From contig NZ_CP011533.1 in assembly GCF_001704275.1 (NCBI RefSeq), positions 7,936,001 through 8,000,000 of the forward strand: a stretch of DNA of 64,000 bases, given 5' to 3'. A model generated the notes under the pieces. The model was not told the DNA's origin and ran no database searches. It saw only the letters and a list, made by a program, of their open reading frames with translations. Made by a program: the position numbers and the translations under genes. This stretch comes from Streptomyces noursei ATCC 11455. Lineage in GTDB: Bacteria > Actinomycetota > Actinomycetes > Streptomycetales > Streptomycetaceae. Shown in pieces: positions 1 through 7,358 of the stretch; positions within the stretch are counted from its first letter, which is position 1, and each line of letters starts with the position of its first letter.

Positions 1-350
1 CTTCCTCGCCGCTCCGGCTGCTGCCCCTGGTGGCACTCGTCGAGGACTACAACCCCGACATGCTGCTGGCCGACCATACCTGGGAGCAGCCGCAGTGGAT
101 CACCGCCGCCACGGGCGTGCACCGCAACTGGTTCCCCACCGTGGCCGGATACCGCTTCACCCCGGTCGTCGATCTGGCCTATCTCGCCCATGCGCTGTTC
201 ATGGCGAAACACGAATTCGAGGCCCGCGAAGTCCTCACGGCCATGGGCCCGTATGCCTCCCGAATGCCCTGGAGCGCCTTTGGCGACCCCGAGGAGCAAT
301 TGACAAAAGCCCGGAGAGCGTGCGGACTTCCCGTCCCGCACGCTCTGTGA
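1..350 (+). CDS. C-terminal part of an unrecognised protein (runs off window start)
   Basis: The reading frame is open from base 3 with no stop before the TGA at 348-350, so this is the tail of a gene that begins before the window. About 115 residues are visible. They are rich in aromatic residues (Trp in WEQPQW, HRNWF, MPWSAF), show no membrane segment, and do not match a family I can name. It stops 60 bases before the permease gene downstream, which has its own ribosome binding site, so it may be an upstream operon member. An internal ATG-like start at base 30 is possible but not needed. Confidence 0.55.
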   Translation, partial: SSPLRLLPLVALVEDYNPDMLLADHTWEQPQWITAATGVHRNWFPTVAGYRFTPVVDLAYLAHALFMAKHEFEAREVLTAMGPYASRMPWSAFGDPEEQLTKARRACGLPVPHAL

Positions 351-410
351 CACGCCGACCGTATACCTTCGCCGCAGCATTCACCCCCCACCCGCAGAAA
401 GGTTCCGGCA

Positions 411-1964
411 GTGCCCGAGCGTACGTCCTCCCCGACCCGCGTAAAAACCCGCTCGAAAACTCCGCAGGGCGTGGACCCCGCCGCCCTCGACGACGACGCG
501 ACCCTGCACGCCATGGGCTATCCGCGCAAACTCACCCGCAGATTTCGCGCCTTTGACAATTTCGCCATCTCCTTCACCATCATCAACATCATTTCCGGCA
601 TCTTCTCCTCCTTCGGCTTCGGCCTGAACGCCGGCGGACCGCGGATCCTGGTATTCGGCTGGATCGGCGTCTCCGTCATGGTGTTGTTCGTCGGAGCCGC
701 CATGGGCGAGATCGCCTCCGCGTACCCGACCAGCGGCGCGCTCTACTTCTCCGCGGGCAAGCTCGCCAAGCGCCACCAGGGCGCCTGGTCCTGGTACACC
801 GGCTGGCTCAACTTCGTCGGCCAGGTGGGCGGCACCGCCGCCACCAACTTCGCCGCCGCCACCTTCATCCAGGCGTTCATCGCCATGCAATGGCCGTCCT
901 ATCAGCCCACCGCACCGCAGACGGTCGGCATCACCGCGGCGATTTTGCTGGTGCAAGCGTTGGCGAACACCTACACCGTCCGACTGGTCGCCGTGCTCAA
1001 CCGGATTTCCGTGTGGTGGCTGCTGATCGGCATGGTGGTCATCGTCGCCGCCCTCGCGCTGATTCCGACACACCATCAAGAGCCGTCCTTCGCCACCCAC
1101 TTCGTCAACAACACCGGCTTCACCAACGCCCTTTACGGCGGAATGCTCGGTCTGCTCGTCACCAGCTGGACGTTCACCGGCTTCGACGGCAGTTTCCACA
1201 TGTCCGAAGAAACGGTGAAGGCCACCGTCAATGCCCCGCGCGGGATCATGCGGGCGATCACCTGCTCCGCGCTCACCGGACTGGTCCTCATGCTCGCTCT
1301 GGTGTACGCCATCCGCGACTATCGCGGCGCCGCGGCGGACGACGCCCCGCCGGTACGGATTCTCATCGACGCGCTCGGCGTGCACTCCGCGAAGTTCCTG
1401 CTGCTGATCGTCATCGGCGCCATGCTCTTCTGCGGACTCGCCAACATGACCAGCAACACCCGGCAGATCTTCGCCTTCTCCCGCGACGGCGCGATGCCCG
1501 GCTCCCGTTGGTGGCACTCGGTCTCCGACCGCACCCGCACCCCCGTCAAGGCCGTCTGGCTCGCCGCCGTCTGCTCGCTGCTCCTGGTCGTCCCCGGCTG
1601 GTGGTCGCACACCGCCTTCACCGCGGTCGTCAGCATCAACGTGGTGGGCCTCTTCCTCTCCTACGGCGTGCCCATCTTCCTCCGCCTGCGGCTCGACGAC
1701 TTCCAGGCCGGACCGTGGAACCTCGGCCGCTACGGCAAGCCCGTCGCCGCGATCGCCGTGATCTGGATCGCCCTGAGCAACATCCTCTTCATGCTGCCGC
1801 AGCAGTACCCGGTCACCCCGGAGTCCTTCAACTACGCGCCGATCGCACTGGCGGTGGTCCTGGTGATCGCCACGGTCTGGTGGTTCGCCACCGCCCGCCG
1901 CCGCTTCCAGGGGCCGGTCAGCTACGGCAGCCCCGACGAGGTCGCGGCCATGGACCTGATCTGA
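411..1964 (+). CDS. APC-superfamily amino acid/GABA permease
   Basis: A 517-residue integral membrane protein of the amino acid-polyamine-organocation family, expected to import an amino acid or amine by cation symport. After a roughly 45-residue soluble N-terminus, the first membrane segment carries the family pattern (FDNFAISFTIINIISGIF) followed by a Gly-rich stretch. About twelve hydrophobic segments follow, and length and topology fit the GABA/choline permease subgroup. The start is GTG at 411, with a GAAAGG ribosome site about 9 bases upstream. The GNAT gene begins 34 bases after the stop, so the two are probably co-transcribed. The substrate cannot be told from sequence alone. Confidence 0.88.
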   Translation: MPERTSSPTRVKTRSKTPQGVDPAALDDDATLHAMGYPRKLTRRFRAFDNFAISFTIINIISGIFSSFGFGLNAGGPRILVFGWIGVSVMVLFVGAAMGEIASAYPTSGALYFSAGKLAKRHQGAWSWYTGWLNFVGQVGGTAATNFAAATFIQAFIAMQWPSYQPTAPQTVGITAAILLVQALANTYTVRLVAVLNRISVWWLLIGMVVIVAALALIPTHHQEPSFATHFVNNTGFTNALYGGMLGLLVTSWTFTGFDGSFHMSEETVKATVNAPRGIMRAITCSALTGLVLMLALVYAIRDYRGAAADDAPPVRILIDALGVHSAKFLLLIVIGAMLFCGLANMTSNTRQIFAFSRDGAMPGSRWWHSVSDRTRTPVKAVWLAAVCSLLLVVPGWWSHTAFTAVVSINVVGLFLSYGVPIFLRLRLDDFQAGPWNLGRYGKPVAAIAVIWIALSNILFMLPQQYPVTPESFNYAPIALAVVLVIATVWWFATARRRFQGPVSYGSPDEVAAMDLI

Positions 1965-1998
1965 CCGAAGCCCCCATCAGAAAGGGACGCACCCCCCG

Positions 1999-2877
1999 AT
2001 GCGACCGACCACCCGCACCGCCCCGGCCCACGACGGCGAACTCGCCATCACCGCGGCCCCGTTGGACCTCTGGCACGAGATCGTCGGCTGGACCGCCGAC
2101 GAGGGCTGGAACCCGGGCGAGGGCGACATCAGCCACTTCCACCCCACCGACCCCGACGGCTTCTTCCTCGGCCGCCTCGGCGACCGCACGGTCTCGGCCC
2201 TCTCGATCGTCAACTACTCCGACGACTACGCCTTCTTGGGCTTCTACCTCGTCGCCCCCGGTCTCCGCGGTCAGGGCCTCGGCCTCGCCACCTGGCGCGC
2301 CGCCTTCCCGCACGCCGGGGCCCGGACCGTCGGCCTGGACGCGGTCCCCGCCCAGCAGGCCACCTACCGTCGGGCCGGCTTCACCCCCGCGCACGACACC
2401 CTCCGCTACACCGGCCGCCCCACCCCCGGCGCCCGGCCCTCGCCCGACACCCACCCGGTCACCGCCGCCCACCTCGACGCGATCACCGCATATGACCGCC
2501 GCTGTTTCCCCGCGGACCGCCGCGACTTCGTCGCCCGCTGGCTGACCGCCCCCGGCCACACCGCCCGGGTCCACCTCCGGGACGGCCGGGTCGCCGGCTA
2601 CGGCGTGCTCCGCCCGGCCCACTCCGGCCACCGCATCGGCCCGCTCTTCGCCGACACCCCGGAGACCGCGGAGGCCCTCTTCGACGCCCTCACCGCCCAC
2701 CTCGACCCCGCGGACGAGGTCAGCATCGACGTCCCCGAACCCCGCACCCCCGCCCACACGTTGGCCACCGCCCGCGGCCTGACCCCCCGTTCCCACACCG
2801 TCCGCATGTACACCGGCCCGGTCCCGTCCGCGGACGCCGCGCACACCTTCGGCGTCACCAGCCTCGAACTGGGCTGA
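1999..2877 (+). CDS. GNAT N-acetyltransferase, two-domain
   Basis: A 292-residue soluble protein. The N-terminal half has the GNAT acetyl-CoA binding signature (VAPGLRGQGLGLATWRAAF, about residues 85-103). The C-terminal half has the YitH-like second domain that ends such proteins (RIGPLFADTPETAEALFDAL, about residues 213-232). The acceptor is unknown, though the position just behind an amino acid permease makes a small amine or amino acid plausible. The ATG at 1999 has an AAGGGA site upstream. A hairpin at 2902-2940 ends the unit. Confidence 0.82.
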   Translation: MRPTTRTAPAHDGELAITAAPLDLWHEIVGWTADEGWNPGEGDISHFHPTDPDGFFLGRLGDRTVSALSIVNYSDDYAFLGFYLVAPGLRGQGLGLATWRAAFPHAGARTVGLDAVPAQQATYRRAGFTPAHDTLRYTGRPTPGARPSPDTHPVTAAHLDAITAYDRRCFPADRRDFVARWLTAPGHTARVHLRDGRVAGYGVLRPAHSGHRIGPLFADTPETAEALFDALTAHLDPADEVSIDVPEPRTPAHTLATARGLTPRSHTVRMYTGPVPSADAAHTFGVTSLELG

Positions 2878-2901
2878 CGGAATCCGCTCCGGAACGCGAC
2901 C

Positions 2902-2940
2902 GGCGTGTCCCGCGCCCCACCACGGGGGGCGGGGCACGCC
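2902..2940 (+). terminator. Hairpin terminator after the GNAT gene
   Basis: Arms 2902-2918 and 2924-2940 pair with 15 of 17 matches around a 5-base loop. There is no T-run, as is usual for Streptomyces intrinsic terminators. It lies between the plus-strand GNAT gene and the end of the minus-strand azlD remnant, so it could serve both. Confidence 0.6.
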
Positions 2941-3002
2941 GATGCCCTCACGTTCGAGCGCGGGCGCGCGGGGTGTACGGGCGGGGCGTTCCGGTCGCCC
3001 GG

Positions 3003-3331
3003 TCAGTGGGCGAAGACCGTGCTCGCCAGGGCCACATGGATGGCGGTGCCGCCGAGGATGCTCAGCAGGGGGTTGCGGCGCCACCGGTGCAGGCCGACGG
3101 TGACGGCCAGAGCCGTCAGGGGGCGAGGGCGCGCGGTTCGGTCACCGGCAGGTCGCGCAGGCAGTGGACGAGCAGGATGACCATGACGCCGGCGGGCATG
3201 CGGGGGCTGAGGTGCTGGACGGTCGCGCTGGCGCGCAGCGGGGCGAGCGCGGCGAAGGGGAGGGCGCGCAGGGCCCACGTGACGGCGACGGAGACGGCGA
3301 CCGCCGCGACGAGGTAGCGGGTGTCAGGCAC
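3003..3331 (-). pseudogene. azlD: azlD, branched-chain amino acid export subunit, frameshifted
   Basis: AzlD is the small membrane partner of AzlC in an amino acid exporter. From a GTG at 3331, overlapping the azlC stop, the frame reads a typical AzlD N-terminus (TRYLVAAVAVSVAVTWALRA, then LPVTEPRALAP). It leaves frame around 3116-3121, in a G-rich run. The AzlD C-terminus (LTALAVTVGLHRWRRNPLLS, ending ASTVFAH) continues in another frame to the TCA at 3003-3005. The two frames together give a complete family member of about 108 residues. A one-base loss or gain, or a sequencing error, explains it. With azlC also damaged, I call it a decayed locus. Confidence 0.75.
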
Positions 3332-3612
3332 GGGCGGACCTCCTGCCGGTGACGAAGTGGCGGGCCAGCAGCCCGGCGGTGAACAGGGCGAACGCGGCCG
3401 GGAGCACCTGGTCGGGGAAGACGAGGCGGGCGGCCAGCGCGCCGAGCAGGGCCAGGGCGGGGGTGGGCAGATCGCCCGCCGAGCGGGACGAGACCCAGGC
3501 CCACCGAGGCGGAGTCCTTCAAGGCGGCGCGGGCCTGGGGCGGTGTGCGGGGGGAGGGTGCGGGAGGCGCGGGCCGAGCGGGGGCGTCGACACGGGCCGA
3601 AGGTATTGCCAT
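3324..3612 (-). pseudogene. azlC: azlC remnant with a large internal deletion
   Basis: AzlC proteins are about 230 residues with roughly six membrane helices. Here an N-terminal piece (ARAALKDSASVGLGLVPLG) starting from the ATG at 3612 runs almost straight into the family C-terminus (AGDLPTPALALLGALAARLV, then FTAGLLARHFVTG), which lies in a different frame. About 130-150 residues between them are missing. The C-terminal piece still overlaps azlD by GTGCCTGA in the normal operon style, so the deletion struck a formerly intact azlCD operon. No functional transporter can be made. Confidence 0.72.
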
Positions 3613-3835
3613 GTCGGGTCAAGCGCATGGAGGAGGACGGTGTCATCTCCGGCTACCGGGCCGTCATCGATTCCGCGGCGATCGGCCGCGGCCGGACTAC
3701 TTCCTGCGCGTCGCGGTCGCCGACCGCGCCGCCTACGAGGAGTTCCTGACCCGCAAGCTGACGGGCCTGCGCGGCGTGCTGCGGGTGGAGTCCCATCTGA
3801 CGATGAAGAAGATCAAGGCCCGGTATCCACAACCC
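3605..3835 (+). pseudogene. Lrp/AsnC-family regulator remnant
   Basis: Divergent from azlC. Frame 3 encodes the end of an Lrp HTH and linker (RVKRMEEDGVISGYRAVIDS, then AAIGRG). A second frame then gives the end of the effector-binding domain (PDYFLRVAVADRAAYEEFLT, then TMKKIKARYP). The helix-turn-helix N-terminus and about 50 residues of the middle are gone. Lrp-family genes commonly sit beside azlCD (for example azlB in Bacillus), so this was most likely the local regulator, lost in the same decay as azlC and azlD. Confidence 0.68.
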
Positions 3836-3878
3836 CTCCGCGGGCTCATGCATCAACACTCGATTGCCCACGGGATAC

Positions 3879-4028
3879 ATGACCGTGGCCAACGGCACCG
3901 ACGCCATGGCACTCGTCTACAACTGTCCCGGCTGTTACGGCCAGGTGGTCTCCGTCGTGCCGCCGCTCACCAGCGGCGTCGCCGAGAATGCATACAGCGT
4001 CTTCGTCACGGACCCGGTGGGAACCTGA
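3879..4028 (+). CDS. Possible small protein, 49 residues, unrecognised
   Basis: An ATG at 3879 opens a 49-residue frame containing VYNCPGCYGQVVSVV, where a CxxC pair could bind metal or be redox active. The residue composition is not that of a frame shadow. No ribosome binding site is visible, and the frame follows decayed lrp sequence directly, so it may be a gene fragment. Confidence 0.25.
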   Translation: MTVANGTDAMALVYNCPGCYGQVVSVVPPLTSGVAENAYSVFVTDPVGT

Positions 4029-4239
4029 CCGAGCCAGAGCTGGCGCAGGACCGACGGTCGACGGCCCCCAGTCCATGACCATCCGGCCGGTGACAGTCGT
4101 CGACGATGCAGAGGCCCGCACGCTCAGCTGGCCGGGTACGAGGCTCCCTGGCCGGCTACAACGCTCAGTCACGAGGGTCGGCCATCTTCACTCGTGTGAG
4201 TGCTGCGCCGTAATTCGAACACGTGATGCAATTTTGGTT

Positions 4240-4473
4240 GTGACCGACTACGCCTTTCCCGCCGACCTCGTACAGGCTCAGTCCGCCTGGTACGCCGCCT
4301 ATCAACAGCTCGCCGCCGAGGAGAGTCCGGCGCGCACGACCGTGTTGCGCCGCCGACTTCAGCGGCTCTCCGTGGAGATCGCCACGCACCCCTACTGGGC
4401 CGACATCCCCGGCCACGCCCCGGCCGCCCGGATGGCGCTGAAGGAGATGGCCTGGGAGGTGCGCCGACCATGA
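4240..4473 (+). CDS. Small conserved-looking hypothetical protein
   Basis: From GTG at 4240 the frame gives 77 residues, predicted helical and soluble, with a recognisable block near the end (ATHPYWADIPGHAPAARMAL). The frame is open further upstream to 3988, but that part reads like non-coding sequence (many Arg, Ser, Cys). The GTG follows a less GC-rich patch (4210-4240) that may hold the promoter. I do not know the family. After the stop, 4474-4560 contains a short Ala-rich frame (AAALAAGLEQAGRAGYDAAP) that may be the eroded end of a neighbouring gene. Confidence 0.4.
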   Translation: MTDYAFPADLVQAQSAWYAAYQQLAAEESPARTTVLRRRLQRLSVEIATHPYWADIPGHAPAARMALKEMAWEVRRP

Positions 4474-4595
4474 CGCCACGCACGGGCGCCCGCGGCAGCG
4501 CTCGCCGCCGGCCTGGAGCAGGCCGGGCGGGCCGGGTACGACGCCGCGCCGTCGGCCTGACGGCGACGGCGCGGCGGGGGCGGCGCGGAGGAGGC

Positions 4596-6365
4596 TCAGC
4601 GGCCGAGCCGGCTGCGGAGCATGGCGAACAGGGCGTCGAGCTCGGGGAGTTTGAGGAGGCGGGCGAGGGCCAGGAAGAGGCCCAGCAGGAGTACGGCGCC
4701 GGCGAGCAGCGCGACCAGGGAGGCCAGCGCGCCGGTGCCCAGGGCGTGCAGCAGGGCCGTCGAGGCGGCTCCGCCGGCGAGCGCGGCGGGGGCGGCGGCG
4801 GTGCACAGGCGCACATAGGTGCGCAGCACACGGGGGCCGTCGAGGTCGCCGTCCAGGCGCTTGCGCAGCCGGCGCCAGGCGACCGCGATGCCGACGGCGA
4901 AGCCCAGGCCGTAGGAGGCGGCCATGCCGGCCACCGCCCAGTGCGCGGGGAGGAGGACGAAGCACGCCGCGGACGCGGCGGCGTTGACGGCGGCGACGAC
5001 CAGGGTGTTGTAGAAGGGCGTGCGGGTGTCCTCGTAGGCGTAGAAGCCGCGCAGCACGACGTACTGCGCGGAGTAGGGGATGAGGCCCAGGCCGAAGGCC
5101 ATCAGGGCGCGGCCGATGCCCTGTGCGCCCTCGGTTCCCGAACTGGCGTAGAGCAGCGTGGCCATCGGCATGCCCAGGGCCAGGAATGCGAAGGCGCACG
5201 GCACGACGGCGACGGCCGAGGTGCGCAGGCCGTAGGAGATGTCGTCGCGGACGGCCGCGGCGTCGCCGTCCAGGGCGGCGCGGGAGATCCGCGGCAGCAC
5301 GGCGGTCATGACCGAGACGGTGATGATGGCCTGCGGCATCTGCCAGATCTGGTAGGCGAAGTTGTACGCGGTGATGCCGGAGCCGGGGTGGCCGGCGCGC
5401 TCGGCGGCGGCGCCGGCCTTGGTGGCGAGTTCGGTGACGACGATCAGGCCGAGCTGGTTGGCGAGCACGAACAGCAGCGTCCACTTGGCCAGGCCGGCGG
5501 CCCTGCCCAGACCGTGACCGCGGAAGTCGAAGCGGGGACGGATCCGGACGCCGGCGTCGCGCAGATACGGCAGCATGGCCAACGCCTGGACGGCCAGCCC
5601 GAGCAGGGTGCCCAGGCCCAGCAGCCGGACGCCTTCGGGGGTGATGGTCGCCGGGCTCACGCCGGAGTCGGTGAAGCCGCCGAAGGCCCAGATGAAGGCG
5701 GCGAAGGAGGCGATGATGACGACGTTGTTGAGGACGGGGGTCCACATCATGGCGCCGAACCGGCCGCGCGCGTTGAGGATCTGCCCGAGGATGACGTGGA
5801 TCCCCATGAAGAACATCGTCGGCAGGCAGTAGCGGGCGAAGGCCACGGTCAGGGCCATGCGTTGCGGGTCGGCGGCGATGTCCGGGGACATCACGCGGAC
5901 CAGCAGCGGCGCGGCCAGGACGCAGAGCGTCGTGGCACCGGCGAGGACGATGACGACGAGGGTGAGCAGGCGGTTGGCGTACGACTCGCCGCCGTCCTCG
6001 TCGTTCTTCATGGCGCGCACGAGCTGGGGGACGAACACCGCGTTCAGCGCGCCGCCGCCGACCAGCACATAGATCATCGTGGGCAGGACGTTGGCGACTT
6101 GATAGGAGTCGTTGAGCGTGCCGACGCCGATCGCGGCCGCCATGACGAGCGTGCGCAGGAAGCCCGTGATCCGCGACACGATGGTGCCCGCGGCCATCAG
6201 CGCACTGGACTTGGCCAGCCGGGAGCCGCCGCCCTTCGGTTCGGGTTCGGACGTCGCGGCAGGTGCGGGGTCCCGCGCGGTGGAGACGCGCAGGGGGAGG
6301 GTGTCGTCCGGCAGTCGGCTGGGCAGCCCTCCCGCCCCGTTGGACTCTTCACTCGGCGCGGCCAT
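4596..6365 (-). CDS. murJ: MurJ-family lipid II flippase
   Basis: A polytopic membrane protein of the MOP/MviN superfamily that flips lipid II for peptidoglycan synthesis. After an acidic, Pro-rich soluble N-terminus of about 50 residues come roughly 14 hydrophobic segments. The family blocks include SRITGFLRTLVMAAAIG, FVPQLVRAM, LNARGRFGAMMWTPVLNN and GFYAYEDTRTPFYN. I chose the ATG at 6365 (589 aa) because GGGGAGGAACGGAC lies directly before it. The ATG at 6416 (606 aa), preceded by GAAGG, is an alternative. The gene stands alone rather than in the trxAB-parAB neighbourhood where the main Streptomyces homologue lies, so it may be a second paralogue. Confidence 0.9.
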   Translation of the reverse strand: MAAPSEESNGAGGLPSRLPDDTLPLRVSTARDPAPAATSEPEPKGGGSRLAKSSALMAAGTIVSRITGFLRTLVMAAAIGVGTLNDSYQVANVLPTMIYVLVGGGALNAVFVPQLVRAMKNDEDGGESYANRLLTLVVIVLAGATTLCVLAAPLLVRVMSPDIAADPQRMALTVAFARYCLPTMFFMGIHVILGQILNARGRFGAMMWTPVLNNVVIIASFAAFIWAFGGFTDSGVSPATITPEGVRLLGLGTLLGLAVQALAMLPYLRDAGVRIRPRFDFRGHGLGRAAGLAKWTLLFVLANQLGLIVVTELATKAGAAAERAGHPGSGITAYNFAYQIWQMPQAIITVSVMTAVLPRISRAALDGDAAAVRDDISYGLRTSAVAVVPCAFAFLALGMPMATLLYASSGTEGAQGIGRALMAFGLGLIPYSAQYVVLRGFYAYEDTRTPFYNTLVVAAVNAAASAACFVLLPAHWAVAGMAASYGLGFAVGIAVAWRRLRKRLDGDLDGPRVLRTYVRLCTAAAPAALAGGAASTALLHALGTGALASLVALLAGAVLLLGLFLALARLLKLPELDALFAMLRSRLGR

Positions 6366-6717
6366 GTCCGTTCCTCCCCACCAGGACGGGCCCCACGGCC
6401 CGTCGTCGTTCGCCATGACACCTTCGCATTCCGCGTCGGCCCACCGTTCACGGGTTGCCTCGGGCCGGGACTTTTGCGTCAGGTTCGGGGGAAGTCTGCC
6501 TGGTCGGGAGCGCCCCCGGAGTTCGGTATGATCATGAATGAACTCCGGTCCTGCGGACGGGAGTCGCGCGTCCGTGGTCCAAGGAAAGACGTCCACCAAC
6601 CGGTGGGAAATGCAGGTGCAAGGCCGGCCGGGCGCTCCGCTCACCCTCACAAGGTCCCTTTCCCGTACGGGGAAGGGACCTTGTGCGTGCTGTCGGTGAG
6701 CGGCCTGCGCCGCGGGA
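6366..6717. other. Intergenic region upstream of murJ with possible orphan transcript
   Basis: No convincing gene. On the plus strand a TATGAT-like -10 lies at about 6526, inside an inverted repeat (CCGGAGTTC at 6517-6525, GAACTCCGG at 6541-6549). A short CCACC-AACC-GGTGG hairpin follows near 6594-6607, then the strong hairpin at 6648-6685. Together this could be a non-coding RNA of about 130-160 bases ending at that hairpin. On the minus strand the same space must contain the murJ promoter and leader. Confidence 0.35.
6648..6685 (+). terminator. Near-perfect 17-bp hairpin
   Basis: Arms 6648-6664 and 6669-6685 pair along all 17 positions (16 Watson-Crick and one G-T) around a GTAC loop. It is one of the strongest hairpins in the window. 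No plus-strand gene precedes it directly, so it ends either an orphan transcript or minus-strand readthrough from the dinB-like remnant. Confidence 0.7.
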
Positions 6718-6974
6718 TCAGGGGCCGACGGTGCCGTCCACGCCCTCGCGGAGGGAGTCGGCGTGGCCGTTGTGCCGGGCGTACTCGTGGATCATGTGCA
6801 GCATGATCAGCCGGAGCGAGACGTGTTCGCCCCACCGGGGCTGGTAGGCGGTGAGGTCCAGCGACTCGGCCGCCCTCTCGATGCGCCGGGAGTGCGCCAC
6901 TTCTTCCTGCCAGGCGGCGAAGGCCGTCGCGCCGGTGGTCCCTGTCGGGGCGGATCGATGCGTTCGGTTGTCAT
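6718..6974 (-). pseudogene. DinB/DUF664-family protein, internal deletion
   Basis: DUF664 proteins (mycothiol-dependent DinB superfamily) are about 165-175 residues. Here a normal N-terminus (MTTERIDPPRQGP, ATG at 6974) switches frame almost at once into the family C-terminus (FAAWQEEVAHSRRIERAAES, then IMLHMIHEYARHNGHADSLR). The central 90 or so residues, including the first metal-ligand region, are absent. The preserved HxxxxARHNGHAD block shows the family. A longer frame from 7008 exists but replaces the true N-terminus with unrelated sequence. Confidence 0.7.
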
Positions 6975-7067
6975 GTACGGAGAGGGTAGCCAGCGGCGGC
7001 CGCGGCACGTGTCACGGCCCGGGGGCCGTGGCACCCGGGCCGTACAGGCGTGTGGCGGAGCGCGCTG

Positions 7068-7259
7068 CTAGGGCAGATACCGTTCGATGGCGGCTCGGCC
7101 CTTCTCCTCGATCAGGCGCTGTGCCCACTCCAGGCTCTGTGGGGTGGGTTCGCGCCCCGATGCCCTGACCAGGTCCTCCGCGTCGAAGGGCCGCTCGCTA
7201 CCCGTGTACAGCTCCACCGGCCGCCGCTCGGCCGGGGTCTTACTGCCATTGGTCGTCAC
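7068..7259 (-). CDS. Small hypothetical protein, 63 residues
   Basis: A GTG at 7259 follows GGAGGA with good spacing. The product is hydrophilic and charged, with a helical C-terminal half (PTPQSLEWAQRLIEEKGRAA). It has no Cys, no signal peptide and no membrane segment. Start and composition support a real gene, but I do not recognise the family. It lies 99 bases upstream of nothing on its own strand, and the phosphatase gene at 7359-9782 reads towards it, so it may be a downstream operon member. Confidence 0.55.
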   Translation of the reverse strand: MTTNGSKTPAERRPVELYTGSERPFDAEDLVRASGREPTPQSLEWAQRLIEEKGRAAIERYLP

Positions 7260-7358
7260 AGGTCCTCCTCTGTCCGCGCCCGCCGAGTGCCGGGACCTCG
7301 CTGGTTCCATCATGGGACGGGCACCGGCGACCCGCACGGCGTACACCGGGCCGCCTGC

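Noticed and set aside
381..1610. Long minus-strand frame opposite the permease
   Set aside because: Composition is Arg/Gly/Asp/His-rich with no family pattern. The plus strand encodes a clear APC permease, so this is a shadow of GC-biased codons.
6580..6640. Cobalamin or ribosomal-leader riboswitch
   Set aside because: I looked for the conserved boxes of these RNA classes and did not find them; only simple hairpins are supported.
4470..6806. 778-codon plus-strand frame opposite murJ
   Set aside because: Low-complexity Gly/Gln/Glu/Arg sequence typical of the antisense of a GC-rich gene; murJ is unmistakable on the other strand.
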